From JAGSPQ01 sp038206395 (lineage in GTDB: Bacteria; Myxococcota; Myxococcia; Myxococcales; Myxococcaceae), in contig JBBRAX010000026.1 in the NCBI GenBank assembly GCA_038206395.1, forward strand, positions 31,381 to 95,380: a DNA stretch of 64,000 bases, written 5' to 3'. The notes under the pieces were generated by a model. That model was not told the origin of the DNA. It was given only the letters and a program-made list of their open reading frames with translations, and made no database searches. Made by a program: the position numbers and the translations under genes. This document shows, piece after piece, positions 32,336 to 40,859 of the stretch (positions are counted from its first letter, which is position 1; each line of letters starts with the position of its first letter).

Positions 32336-34140
32336 GGTCGTCTCTTTACTTCAGGGACGTGGTTCGGGCCCTTCAGATTCGAGCTCCTCAAGACGGCCTC
32401 GAGCCGTTGTTCGGCCGCGCGCAGCCGGTCGTCTTTCGGCAGCAGTACCCGGGCGATGGCCAACTGCTCGAGCGCGCGCGGCACGTTGCCCCGCGCCACT
32501 TCGCACCGCGCGTCAGCCTCGAGGACCCAGGGGTCGGCCGGCGCATACAGAACGGCAGCCGATGACGCCTCGCAGGCGCGATCGATTTCCCCCATCTGCA
32601 GCAGGGCCAACGCGAGCTCCCGGCGCGACGTCACATCGCCCGGCTCTCCGCGCACTGCCGCGGCCAATGCATCGGCGGCCGCAGCGGGCTCGCCGTCACG
32701 AAGAAGCGCTCCTCCCAACCGGCCGAGCACGGGTGGCGCGTTGGGGAAGAGCAGCGCCCGGGCCCGCGCCTCGCGCAGCGCCTTCGGCTCGTCGAAGCGA
32801 ATGCCGGCGACCATCGCCTCGGCGACGTGGCCATAGCGGGGGAAGCCATCGGGAAAGGTGAAGACGAGCTGGTAGACGAGCTCGCCGCGGGGCACGAAGT
32901 AGGCGGTGAGGCGGGTCGCCCCCTGCGGCTCGTAGAAGCGGGCGTTGACTTTGAGGGCATCGCGATCTCCCAGGCGCGCGGTGACGGGCTCTTCTGGCAC
33001 CACCTTGAAGACATCGGGCCCCAGCGCCACCGGGTTCAACCTCTCGTCGATGAACGCGCGCGCACTCGCCTGCGCGTCGGCCATCAAGCTGCCGTTGCCG
33101 ATCTGCACCGCCTCTGCCGCGAAGCTCGCGCGTCCCAGGCCCGGCAAGCCGTTGTACCAGGCGAGACTTCCCAGCGGATTTGCGCCCTTCAGCCACGCGC
33201 GCGGCACGGGCACGGAAATGCCAAAGGTGTCGTCTCGCTCGGTTCGCAGCATCGGCAGCGACTCGCCCAGCAGCTGCTGCCCGAAGAGCACGAACGCCAA
33301 TATCGCCAGCGACGGAGCGGCCCTCAGCGCCGGGCTCCACCACCGCGCCGGCTCGGTGAGCTGCCGCGGCCGCATGAAGCCCGCGCACAACATCCCCGCC
33401 AGCAGCCCGCCAAAGTGCGCCCAGTTGTCGACGCCCTTCGAGGTGAGGCCAATCAGCAGGAGCCCGATGACGGTGGGAATCGCTGCCTCTCCCATCACCC
33501 GCCGGTACCGCGACGGCAGCAGGCCCCGGTACTTCAGGCCGAACACCACGACGCCACCGAGGCAGCCGTACACCATGCCCGACGCGCCGATGCTCACCGC
33601 GTCCGACAGGAACAGCGATGTCGTCATCGTCGCCAGCCCCGAGAAGACGAGCAGCCAGAGGTAGTCGAGCGTTCGGTATGTGTTCTCGAGCGCGCCGCCG
33701 ACATTGAAGAGGACGAACATGTTGAGCCCGATGTGCAGGGCGTCGCGGTGAAGAAAGTTGGCAGTGAGCAGCCGCCACAGCTCGCCCAGGTCAGTCACCA
33801 GCGGGCCGACCTTGCCGCCGAACCGCACCATGTCGTCGATGTCCAGCGGCCCGCCCCGTACTGTGTAGAGGTAGACAGACAGGTTCAAGAGGATCAGCGC
33901 CGACGTCATCCACGGGAAGCGGGCGATCGAGAAGGTGCGCGCGAAGAAGGCGCGCCTGGGCTCGTGAAGCGACTGGTAGAGGGTGAGCTCGCAGGCGGGC
34001 ACGAAGCCTTCGCCAGTGACGGCGGGCACCCGCACCAGGCTCTGGGGGCTGACCTCGCCCCGGCGGACGCGGGCCTCGAATTCGGCCAGATCGACGTGCT
34101 CGTCACCCGACTCGGTTCTCAAGGTGAGTGGTTGACTCAT
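32332..34140 (-). CDS. rhomboid-family intramembrane serine protease with TPR tail
   Basis: The product has 602 residues. The first 60 residues (LAEFEARVRRGEVSPQSLVRVPA) resemble a GYF_2-type cytoplasmic domain. The rhomboid core (about 75-275) has the HIGLNMFVLFNVGG helix, IGASGMVYG with the catalytic Ser (about residue 185) and NWAHFGGL with the catalytic His (about 241), so it should be active. A soluble C-terminus of more than 300 residues ends with TPR-like helices (about 490-595). It should cleave a membrane protein within its transmembrane helix. It heads the operon with the LolA-like, barrel and SpeE-like genes. Confidence 0.9.
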   Translation of the reverse strand: MSQPLTLRTESGDEHVDLAEFEARVRRGEVSPQSLVRVPAVTGEGFVPACELTLYQSLHEPRRAFFARTFSIARFPWMTSALILLNLSVYLYTVRGGPLDIDDMVRFGGKVGPLVTDLGELWRLLTANFLHRDALHIGLNMFVLFNVGGALENTYRTLDYLWLLVFSGLATMTTSLFLSDAVSIGASGMVYGCLGGVVVFGLKYRGLLPSRYRRVMGEAAIPTVIGLLLIGLTSKGVDNWAHFGGLLAGMLCAGFMRPRQLTEPARWWSPALRAAPSLAILAFVLFGQQLLGESLPMLRTERDDTFGISVPVPRAWLKGANPLGSLAWYNGLPGLGRASFAAEAVQIGNGSLMADAQASARAFIDERLNPVALGPDVFKVVPEEPVTARLGDRDALKVNARFYEPQGATRLTAYFVPRGELVYQLVFTFPDGFPRYGHVAEAMVAGIRFDEPKALREARARALLFPNAPPVLGRLGGALLRDGEPAAAADALAAAVRGEPGDVTSRRELALALLQMGEIDRACEASSAAVLYAPADPWVLEADARCEVARGNVPRALEQLAIARVLLPKDDRLRAAEQRLEAVLRSSNLKGPNHVPEVKRRP

Positions 34141-34225
34141 GGCGGGACCCGGTCATTCTCGCCCGTCCGGCTGACGGATGGACACACATGGCTCAAAAGC
34201 CGTCGTGATTTGGCGAGGATGCGCT

Positions 34226-34255
34226 TTGTCCCGTACTGGTTTGTGGTGCTAGAAA
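34226..34255 (+). promoter_or_regulatory. putative promoter of the FHA gene
   Basis: TTGTCC (34226-34231), an 18-base spacer and TAGAAA (34250-34255) resemble a sigma-70 promoter. The -10 ends 10 bases before the GTG at 34266; no Shine-Dalgarno is present. Confidence 0.45.
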
Positions 34256-34265
34256 TCGGATCCGC

Positions 34266-36143
34266 GTGCTGAAGCTGATCATTGAAGACGACGAAGGCCG
34301 AAAGACAGTCGTCCCATTCGTACGGGATGAGATCACCATCGGCCGTCAAGAAGGGAACACGATCCGACTGACGGAGCGGAACGTCTCTCGCCGCCACGCC
34401 CGGCTGGTTCGCCAAAACGGGCACGTGCTGGTCGAGGATCTCGGCAGCTACAACGGGATCCGGATCAACGGCGACAAGATTCAGGGCCAGGTGCCGGTGC
34501 ACGACGGCGACCTGATTCAGATTGGCGACTACGACCTCGCGGTACAGACCGAGGCGACCCAGGCAGCGGCCGCAGCAGCGGCGGCGACGTCGCCCATTGT
34601 TCCGGTGAATGCCAGCCAGGGCGCGACACCGACCGATCTCGACGCCGTGGGCGACAAGCCACCCCAGCGTCAGACCGCGGCTTCGAGCGCGATGACGATG
34701 AAGCTGCCGGACATGAACCAGACGTCTCCGGCGCTGCCGATTGTCAGCGATGCCAGCCAGACGCTATCGGGCGACGAAGACGGCCCCGAGGAAGCAGATC
34801 CAGACGATGTGCAGTCGGCCTCGGGCGAGTCGGACACCGGCCGCCGCCAGTCGACCGCGATCATCCGCATGGATCAGGTCGAAGGAAACCGCCCCCGCCA
34901 GGTGGTGGACATCGACCCTTCGGAAGCGCCGCGCCTCGTGGTGCTCAACACCGAGTTCGCCGGCCGCGAGTTCGCGTGCATTCGCACCGAGCTGAAGATC
35001 GGCCGCATCGAAGACAACGACATCGCGCTCGACCACCGGTCGCTGTCGCGCACGCACTGCAAGATCGTTCGCGAAGACACAGGCGAATGGCGCGTGGTCG
35101 ACATGCAGTCGGCGAACGGGCTGATGGTGAATGGCGAGCCCTACGCCCAGTCGGCGCTGCGCACGGGCGACACGCTCGAGCTCGGGCACGTGAAGTTCAA
35201 GTTCGTGGGGCCGGGCGAAGCGTTCACGCTGGCCCCGTCTTCCGAAGGCGTGCAGGTCAAGCAGTCGGCCACCCGCGACTCGAAGGCTCCGATGATGGCC
35301 GCCGCGGCAGTGGCGCTCGTCGGCCTGGTCGGTGCGGTCTACTGGTTCGGGCTGCGTCCCAAGCCGATCGACAAGCCGGTGGTGGTCGACGAGATCGCGG
35401 TCAACAACCCGCCCGACAAGGAAGCGACTCCCGAGCAGCCTGAGCCCCGCGAGCTGACCCAGGAAGAGAAGGTGAAGGAGAACACGAAGAAGATTTCTGA
35501 CGCCGAGAACGCGATCGCCACCCTCGACTGGGTGAAGGCGAAGGAAATCCTCGAGTCGTGCTTCGTCGGTGAATCGCCCTGCCCCCAGGCCACCCAGCTG
35601 CTCGGCCAGATGAACCAGGAAAAGGGTGCGAAGACTTCGCTCGAAAAGGCCGAGAAGGCGCTTCAGGACGGCGACCTCGCCGCCGCGAACGACGAGCTCA
35701 ACAACGCGTCGAGCACCAAGCTTCTTCGCAAGCGCCTCGCCGCAGCCCAGACGCGGTACCGCACGCTGGTGGGCGAGGAAGTCGCCGCGACCGCCGCCAA
35801 GAAGAAGGACCCGGTGGCCGAGGTGAAGCCGGTTCCGGTCGTGCCGCCCGAGCCTCAGAAGCCTGCAGCGCCTGACGGCCAGGTCTTCTACGAAGAAAGC
35901 CGGAAGCTCCTCAAAGAGAAGCAGTTGCCCGCCGCGAAGACCCAGCTCGAGAAGTGCGTCAAGGTCGCGCCCAGGAATTTTGAGTGCCACAAGCTGCTCG
36001 GCACCGTCTACGCAAGATTGGATAAGCCAGAACAGGGCTTAAAGGCGTACAAGGAGTTCCTCCGTCTGGCTCCGCCGGATCATCCGGCGATTTCCCAAGT
36101 CCAGCTCATCATCGACACCTACGAGAAGGGGCTTAACAAGTAA
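34266..36143 (+). CDS. double-FHA membrane protein with TPR C-terminus
   Basis: The product has 625 residues from a GTG. FHA domain 1 (about 1-95) keeps IGR, NVSRRHARL and YNGIRING. FHA domain 2 (about 217-312) keeps IGRIEDN, SLSRTHCKI and SANGLMVNG. Both should bind phosphothreonine peptides. A Ser/Thr/Ala-rich linker separates them. One membrane helix (about 342-362) is followed by a Pro/Glu-rich stretch and TPR-like helices to the end, presumably on the outer side of the membrane. It fits as a reader of the Hanks-type kinases typical of this phylum. The next gene starts 4 bases after its stop. Confidence 0.9.
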   Translation: MLKLIIEDDEGRKTVVPFVRDEITIGRQEGNTIRLTERNVSRRHARLVRQNGHVLVEDLGSYNGIRINGDKIQGQVPVHDGDLIQIGDYDLAVQTEATQAAAAAAAATSPIVPVNASQGATPTDLDAVGDKPPQRQTAASSAMTMKLPDMNQTSPALPIVSDASQTLSGDEDGPEEADPDDVQSASGESDTGRRQSTAIIRMDQVEGNRPRQVVDIDPSEAPRLVVLNTEFAGREFACIRTELKIGRIEDNDIALDHRSLSRTHCKIVREDTGEWRVVDMQSANGLMVNGEPYAQSALRTGDTLELGHVKFKFVGPGEAFTLAPSSEGVQVKQSATRDSKAPMMAAAAVALVGLVGAVYWFGLRPKPIDKPVVVDEIAVNNPPDKEATPEQPEPRELTQEEKVKENTKKISDAENAIATLDWVKAKEILESCFVGESPCPQATQLLGQMNQEKGAKTSLEKAEKALQDGDLAAANDELNNASSTKLLRKRLAAAQTRYRTLVGEEVAATAAKKKDPVAEVKPVPVVPPEPQKPAAPDGQVFYEESRKLLKEKQLPAAKTQLEKCVKVAPRNFECHKLLGTVYARLDKPEQGLKAYKEFLRLAPPDHPAISQVQLIIDTYEKGLNK

Positions 36144-36147
36144 CCAC

Positions 36148-36753
36148 GTGCGCCAATCCCCTTCGATTCGCGCCCTCGTCGTCGACGACGAGGTCGAAAA
36201 CGCAGACCTCTTCAAGCTCATCCTTTCCAAAGAAGGCTACCAGGTCACGGCTTTGACCGACCCGACCCAGGCGGTCGGCGAGCTCAAGGCCCACGACTAC
36301 CACCTGGTCGTCCTCGACATGATGATGCCTGCGATGTCGGGCACCGAGCTGCTCAAGGAAATCAGGAAGTGGGACGACGACATCGCCGTCATCGTCGCCA
36401 CCGGGTACCCGACGGTCGACACCGCGGTCGAGAGCCTCAAGCTGGCGGCCAGTGACTACGTCCGCAAGCCTGTCGAGCCCGCGGCGTTCATGGAAACGGT
36501 GCGCAGTGTCCTCAACAAGAAGGGCATCTCGCGCGACCCGGAAGCCGACCTTCACCGGAACATCGGCCGCTTCATTCGCGAAGGCCGCACCGGCCAGAGC
36601 CTGACGCTGAAGCAGCTGGCCCGCCGCACGGGGCTTTCCGTCTCGCTGCTGTCGCAGATCGAACGGGCCGAGAGCTCGGCGTCGATTTCGTCGCTCTACA
36701 AGATCGCCTCGGCGCTGAAGGTGCCGATGAGCGAGCTGTTCGGCGACACCTAA
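36148..36753 (+). CDS. REC-XRE response regulator
   Basis: The product has 201 residues from a GTG 4 bases after the FHA gene. A receiver domain (about 8-123) has D13/D14, the phosphoacceptor D57 in VVLDMMMP, T85 and K107, so it should be phosphorylated. A short linker leads to an XRE-type helix-turn-helix (about 136-198: LTLKQLARRTGLSVSLLSQIERAES...L). The usual response regulator output domains are OmpR, NarL or NtrC types; a Cro/C1-type output is uncommon. No cognate histidine kinase is in the window, and the FHA partner may link it to Ser/Thr phosphorylation (inference). Confidence 0.93.
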   Translation: MRQSPSIRALVVDDEVENADLFKLILSKEGYQVTALTDPTQAVGELKAHDYHLVVLDMMMPAMSGTELLKEIRKWDDDIAVIVATGYPTVDTAVESLKLAASDYVRKPVEPAAFMETVRSVLNKKGISRDPEADLHRNIGRFIREGRTGQSLTLKQLARRTGLSVSLLSQIERAESSASISSLYKIASALKVPMSELFGDT

Positions 36754-37514
36754 ATTCCGCTGAACTTCGGAGGGCGCCGGGCGAGAAACGCCTCGCGCCC
36801 TTCTTTCGCGTCGGCACTGTTGAACGCCGCGCGCCGCAACCCTTCCAACGCCTTCGCTTCCGACTCGTTCGGCCCGCCCTGCATCAGCGCCTGGAAGGTG
36901 CGCTTCATCCCCGCCACTGCCAGCGGCGCGGCGCCTGCGAGCCCGGCGCACACGCTCAGCGCGCGCGCCTCGGCGTCGTCGGCCTTCACGTCGAGCAAGC
37001 CGTAGCCCACCGCCTCGTCCGCGCCGATGCGAGCGCCCGTGAGCAGCATCCACTTCGCGCGGCCCAGGCCCGTCAGCGCCGCGACCCGGCGAATGCCACG
37101 GGCCGCGTAGACGACCCCAAGCTTGGCCGGCGGTAAGCAGAACAGCGCGTTGTTGTCGCCGATGCGGAAGTCGCACGCGCACGCGAGCTCACAACCAGCG
37201 CCGAACGCGGGCCCCGTGACCAGCGCCACCGAAGGCGCCGGGTGCCCCTGCAGCAAGTCGAAGACCTCGCCGATGAAGTCGTCGGGCAACGGGCCTTCGC
37301 CCACCGCGCTCAGGCTCGAGAGGTCGTAGCCCGCTGAGAAGGCGCTGTTGCCGTCGCCGCGCACCAGCCAGCAGCGCACCCCTTCTGCCGACTGCAGCGC
37401 GGCCTTCAGCTGACCCAAGCTCGCGTCGTCGAGCGCGTTCTTCCGGCCTTCGTTTCGCAGGGTGAGGCGGCGAACGCCACCCCCCAGGTCTGCCGAATCG
37501 AAAGACGCCGTCAC
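36750..37514 (-). CDS. enoyl-CoA hydratase/isomerase family protein
   Basis: The product has 254 residues from a GTG. The crotonase fold is evident: NALDDASL, the oxyanion-hole SAGYDLSSL, and GPAFGAGCELACACDFRI with the second backbone amide. In the position of the catalytic Glu pair of hydratases I see P-A-x-LGVVYAARG, where one Glu seems missing, so hydratase activity is uncertain and another crotonase reaction is possible. It lies one base after the biotin carrier gene in the same operon. Its stop overlaps the REC-XRE stop by 4 bases. Confidence 0.88.
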   Translation of the reverse strand: MTASFDSADLGGGVRRLTLRNEGRKNALDDASLGQLKAALQSAEGVRCWLVRGDGNSAFSAGYDLSSLSAVGEGPLPDDFIGEVFDLLQGHPAPSVALVTGPAFGAGCELACACDFRIGDNNALFCLPPAKLGVVYAARGIRRVAALTGLGRAKWMLLTGARIGADEAVGYGLLDVKADDAEARALSVCAGLAGAAPLAVAGMKRTFQALMQGGPNESEAKALEGLRRAAFNSADAKEGREAFLARRPPKFSGI

Positions 37515-37515
37515 G

Positions 37516-37728
37516 TCAGCCGACGACGACGAGCACGTCGCCTTCGTTGACCGCCTGCGTTTCCTTGCAGCGAATTTCCTTCACCGTGCCGCCCTCGGTC
37601 GCCTCGACGGGCATTTCCATCTTCATCGACTCGAGGATGACCAGCGTGTCGCCGGCGTTCACCGCCTGGCCGACTTTGCATTCGATCTTCCACACGGTTC
37701 CAGTGATGTGTGCCGCGACGTCCGCCAT
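37516..37728 (-). CDS. free-standing biotin carboxyl carrier protein
   Basis: The product has 70 residues, a bare biotinyl domain. The biotinylation site ESMKMEMP has the target Lys at about residue 36, and the second half-hammerhead GGTVKEIRCKETQAVNEGDVL is complete. GGAG lies 8 bases before the ATG. It lacks the N-terminal Pro/Ala-rich region of AccB, so it resembles the small carriers of propionyl-CoA, methylcrotonyl-CoA or oxaloacetate-type carboxylases. It works with the biotin carboxylase 32 bases upstream. Confidence 0.93.
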   Translation of the reverse strand: MADVAAHITGTVWKIECKVGQAVNAGDTLVILESMKMEMPVEATEGGTVKEIRCKETQAVNEGDVLVVVG

Positions 37729-37760
37729 GGGGATGCTCCGTAAAAAGGGTTGAAGGGAAA

Positions 37761-39110
37761 CTACGGCTTCGCGTGGTTCTCGAGGAACCGGGTGTCGAGC
37801 TTGCCCGCGCGAAAGGTCTCGTCGCGAAGGATGCGGGCGTGAAGCGGAAGGTTGGTCTTGATGCCCTGGATGTCGAACGCATCGACAGCTGCGGTCGCCC
37901 GCGAAATCGCCTCAGCCCGGTCGGCCCCCGAGACGATCAGCTTCGCAATCATCGGGTCGTAGTTCGGCGTGACGAGGTCGCCTTCGGCGTAACCCGCATC
38001 GAGCCGAACGCCCGGGCCGGTGGGCGCCCTGAAGACTTTCAGAGGCCCAGGTGACGGAAAGAACTTCACCGGGTCTTCCGCGTAGATCCGGAACTCGAGC
38101 GCGTGGCCTTTGCGCTTCACTTCTTCCTGCTTCACCGTCAGCGCCTCGCCGGCCGCGATGCGGAACTGCCAACCGATGAGGTCGACGCCCGTCGTCAGCT
38201 CGGTCACCGGGTGCTCGACTTGCAGCCGCGCGTTCATCTCGATGAAGTAGATGCCGCCGTCGCTGTAGAGGAACTCGACAGTGCCCGCGTTCGCGTAGCC
38301 GAAGGCCTTCGACGCCTTGATCGCCGCGTCGAACATCGCCTGCCGCAGCGCCTCGTTGGCACCGCCCGCGAACAGCGGAGCGCCCGCTTCTTCCACCACC
38401 TTCTGGTGCCGGCGCTGAATGCTGCACTCGCGCTCGAGCACGTGAATCAGGTGCCCTTTGAGGTCACCGAGAATCTGCACCTCGATGTGGCGCGGGTTCG
38501 GGAAGTAGCGCTCGAGGTACACGCCCTCGCGACCGAAGGCGGCCTTCGCGCGGTCGGAGCACTGACGAAAGACCTTCTCGACGTCGGCGGGCGTCTGCGC
38601 GACCGCCATGCCGATGCCGCCACCGCCGCCCGCTGCCTTGCACAGCACGGGGAAGCCGATCGCCTCTGCTTCCTTCTGCGCCGTCGCCACGTCCGGCACC
38701 ACCGCCGCCGTCCCAGGCACCACCGGAACTCCAGCCGCGACGACGAGCCGCCGCGCTTCCGACTTGTCCTTCATGCGCTCCATCGCCTCGGGCGGAGGCC
38801 CGATGAAGGTGACGCCCGCGTTCGAGATGGTGCGCGCGAACTGCGCGTTTTCCGAGATGAAGCCGTAGCCCGGGTGCACCGCTTCGGCGCCTGTCTTCTT
38901 CACCGCATCGAGGATCGCGTCGACGTTCAGGTAGCTGTCTTTGGCCGGCGCCGGCCCCAGACGAACAGCCTCGTTGGCCTCTTTCACGAAGGGCAGCTTC
39001 TCGTCGGCGTCTGAGTAGACAGCGACGGTCTTCATCCCCATCGACTGAGCGACGGTGTTGATGCGCCGGGCGATTTCCCCGCGGTTGGCGATTAAGATTT
39101 TGCGGAACAT
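37761..39110 (-). CDS. accC: biotin carboxylase subunit of an acyl-CoA carboxylase
   Basis: The product has 449 residues, the normal AccC length. MFRKILIANRGEIARR, the ATP-grasp glycine loop (AAGGGGGIGM), ERECSIQRRHQK and EMNARLQVEHPVTE are all intact. It carboxylates biotin on the carrier using bicarbonate and ATP. The pairing with a bare carrier and a crotonase suggests propionyl- or branched-chain acyl-CoA metabolism as well as, or in place of, fatty acid synthesis. The carboxyltransferase subunit is not in the window. The -10-like TACGGT ends 9 bases before the ATG. Confidence 0.95.
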   Translation of the reverse strand: MFRKILIANRGEIARRINTVAQSMGMKTVAVYSDADEKLPFVKEANEAVRLGPAPAKDSYLNVDAILDAVKKTGAEAVHPGYGFISENAQFARTISNAGVTFIGPPPEAMERMKDKSEARRLVVAAGVPVVPGTAAVVPDVATAQKEAEAIGFPVLCKAAGGGGGIGMAVAQTPADVEKVFRQCSDRAKAAFGREGVYLERYFPNPRHIEVQILGDLKGHLIHVLERECSIQRRHQKVVEEAGAPLFAGGANEALRQAMFDAAIKASKAFGYANAGTVEFLYSDGGIYFIEMNARLQVEHPVTELTTGVDLIGWQFRIAAGEALTVKQEEVKRKGHALEFRIYAEDPVKFFPSPGPLKVFRAPTGPGVRLDAGYAEGDLVTPNYDPMIAKLIVSGADRAEAISRATAAVDAFDIQGIKTNLPLHARILRDETFRAGKLDTRFLENHAKP

Positions 39111-39119
39111 GGGCGGGCG

Positions 39120-39125
39120 ACCGTA
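39120..39125 (-). promoter_or_regulatory. putative -10 element (TACGGT), leaderless type
   Basis: TACGGT on the minus strand ends 9 bases before the accC ATG; no Shine-Dalgarno is present. Confidence 0.35.
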
Positions 39126-39161
39126 ACCAGCCCCCCGCGCACTGACAACGACGGAAACTGC

Positions 39162-39533
39162 TCAGTGCTTCAGCTGCTCGAACACCTGCGCCGTGCGCTC
39201 GGTGAGATCGCTGGTGCGCTGCAGCAACACGTCGAGCTCGGCAAAAATCGAGTCGACCTCTGACTGCTTGCGGGGCGCGGGAATGTCGCCCTCGTGGCTC
39301 AAGCGATTCAGCAGCGTCACCACGCGAAGCAGGTGCTGGTGGGCGAGCAGCAAGTCGCGCCCCGCCCGGCTGCCTTCCTTCGTGAACAGCAGCCCCGTCG
39401 TGTACAGCTTCCCAATCGCCCGCTTGTTGGCGCCGAGCACTTTGCCCAGGCGCTCACGGTACGTGGTCAGCCGCCGGGCGAGCCGCGCCTCGGTGAGGCT
39501 GACGACAGGCGAGTCCGGTGTTCGACGGGGCAC
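39162..39533 (-). CDS. helical protein of unknown function
   Basis: The product has 123 residues from a GTG at 39533, 11 bases after the fadL stop. It is soluble, basic in the first half and mostly helical, with probable coiled coil in residues 90-120 (FAELDVLLQRTSDLTERTAQVFEQL). I find no signal peptide and no known motif. Its position directly behind the lipase and fadL genes suggests co-transcription. A cytosolic role in lipid uptake regulation would be a guess. Confidence 0.75.
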   Translation of the reverse strand: MPRRTPDSPVVSLTEARLARRLTTYRERLGKVLGANKRAIGKLYTTGLLFTKEGSRAGRDLLLAHQHLLRVVTLLNRLSHEGDIPAPRKQSEVDSIFAELDVLLQRTSDLTERTAQVFEQLKH

Positions 39534-39544
39534 GAGCTGCAGTC

Positions 39545-40840
39545 TTAGCTCGCCGGCGCCGGCTCAGTGGTCATCGGATCCTGCGACGGTGCCTCGGGCA
39601 CCTTCTCGGCCGGCGGCTCGGCGTCGGCAGCGCGCTCGGTCACCGGCATGCGGTACGTGAGCGTGAGGCCGACGACCTGCGCCGTGCCACCGTACGTGCC
39701 CGAGAAGCCGGGCGCCGTGCTCTCGGCGCCGGTGAGGGCGACGAACTGGTAACCGATGTCGACGCCGAAGCCGCTGTCGTGCTTCCAGCCGACGCCCGCG
39801 GTGATCTTCACGCGCGTCGAGTCGGGGATGTCGGGCGTCAGCGTGGGGCGAATCGCGGGGGTCGGGTCGTAGACGAAGCCGAGGCGAATCGAGACGGACT
39901 TCGTCACGTCGAGCTCACCGCCGAAGTGCACGCTGACCTGGTCAACCCACTTCTTCTGCAGCGGCACCGTCAAATCGGGGTTCTCGAAGTTGATCGTCAG
40001 GTCGGTGAAGCTCGACCATTCGACGAAGTTCGCGTCGAGCGCGAGGCGCAGGCTGTCGATGGGCTGCAGCATCAGGCCGAAGTTCGCCTGCGTCGGCAGA
40101 ATCACCGTGCCGTTGATTTCCTGGTCCTTCAGGCGACTGGCGAACTCGACGGGCACGTTCGAGAAGTGCGCGCGGCCTTCGAACTTCAGCGTCACCGGGC
40201 TGCGGTAGGTCGCGCCGAAGAAGAAGCGCTTCTCGACGATCTCGATCTGCGCCCCCGCGTTCCAGCCGAAGCCCCAGGCGCCACCGCCCAGCACCACGTT
40301 GCCTTCGGTGTCGACGAAGTTCAAGGCGCGCTCGATGGTCAGTGTGCCGCGAATCGCGTTGAAGCCCACGCCCAGCTTGAACCGCGGGTGAACGCGGTAC
40401 GCCAGGGTCGGGTTGATGTCGAACACCTGCAGCGACGACTTGATCGCTTTGAACCGGCCTTCCCAGTCGGCCGGCCAGTTACCTGACGCACCGAACGGCG
40501 AGAAGATGCCGACGCCAATCGACAGGTCGTCGGTGAGGCCGAAGGTGAGGTGCCCGTGCGGTGGCGGCGACACCCCCACGGGGCTGCTGGTGACTTCACC
40601 ATCGTCCGCGTGGGTGAAGTTGATCATCGGGATGATCAGCGACACGCCCGCCTGGATGCCGAAGCCTTTCCGGCCAGAGATGCCGGCCGGGTTGTAATAG
40701 ATGGCCGACGGGTCATCGATGAACGCGGTGACCGCGCCACCCATGCCCGTCGCACGCGCCCCGTGCACGTCGAGCTTGAAACCAGCGCCGAACGCGACCG
40801 ACGAGAGAAGAAACAGGCAGGCTGCAGTGAGCTTGTTCAT
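39545..40840 (-). CDS. fadL: FadL-family outer-membrane fatty acid transporter
   Basis: The product has 431 residues from the ATG at 40840, where a signal peptide (MNKLTAACLFLLSSVAFGAG) begins; the frame upstream is the lipase shadow. The mature N-terminus (FKLDVHGARATGMGGA, then DDPSAIYYNPAGI) is the FadL hatch signature, followed by a long beta-barrel with FSPFG and WEGRF. After the last strand an extra tail rich in Pro, Ala and Glu (about 400-431) is unusual for FadL, which normally ends near the last strand. It should take up long-chain fatty acids or other hydrophobic compounds. It follows the VolA-like lipase by 19 bases. Confidence 0.93.
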   Translation of the reverse strand: MNKLTAACLFLLSSVAFGAGFKLDVHGARATGMGGAVTAFIDDPSAIYYNPAGISGRKGFGIQAGVSLIIPMINFTHADDGEVTSSPVGVSPPPHGHLTFGLTDDLSIGVGIFSPFGASGNWPADWEGRFKAIKSSLQVFDINPTLAYRVHPRFKLGVGFNAIRGTLTIERALNFVDTEGNVVLGGGAWGFGWNAGAQIEIVEKRFFFGATYRSPVTLKFEGRAHFSNVPVEFASRLKDQEINGTVILPTQANFGLMLQPIDSLRLALDANFVEWSSFTDLTINFENPDLTVPLQKKWVDQVSVHFGGELDVTKSVSIRLGFVYDPTPAIRPTLTPDIPDSTRVKITAGVGWKHDSGFGVDIGYQFVALTGAESTAPGFSGTYGGTAQVVGLTLTYRMPVTERAADAEPPAEKVPEAPSQDPMTTEPAPAS

Positions 40841-40859
40841 TGGTTGTTTTCTCGAAGGC

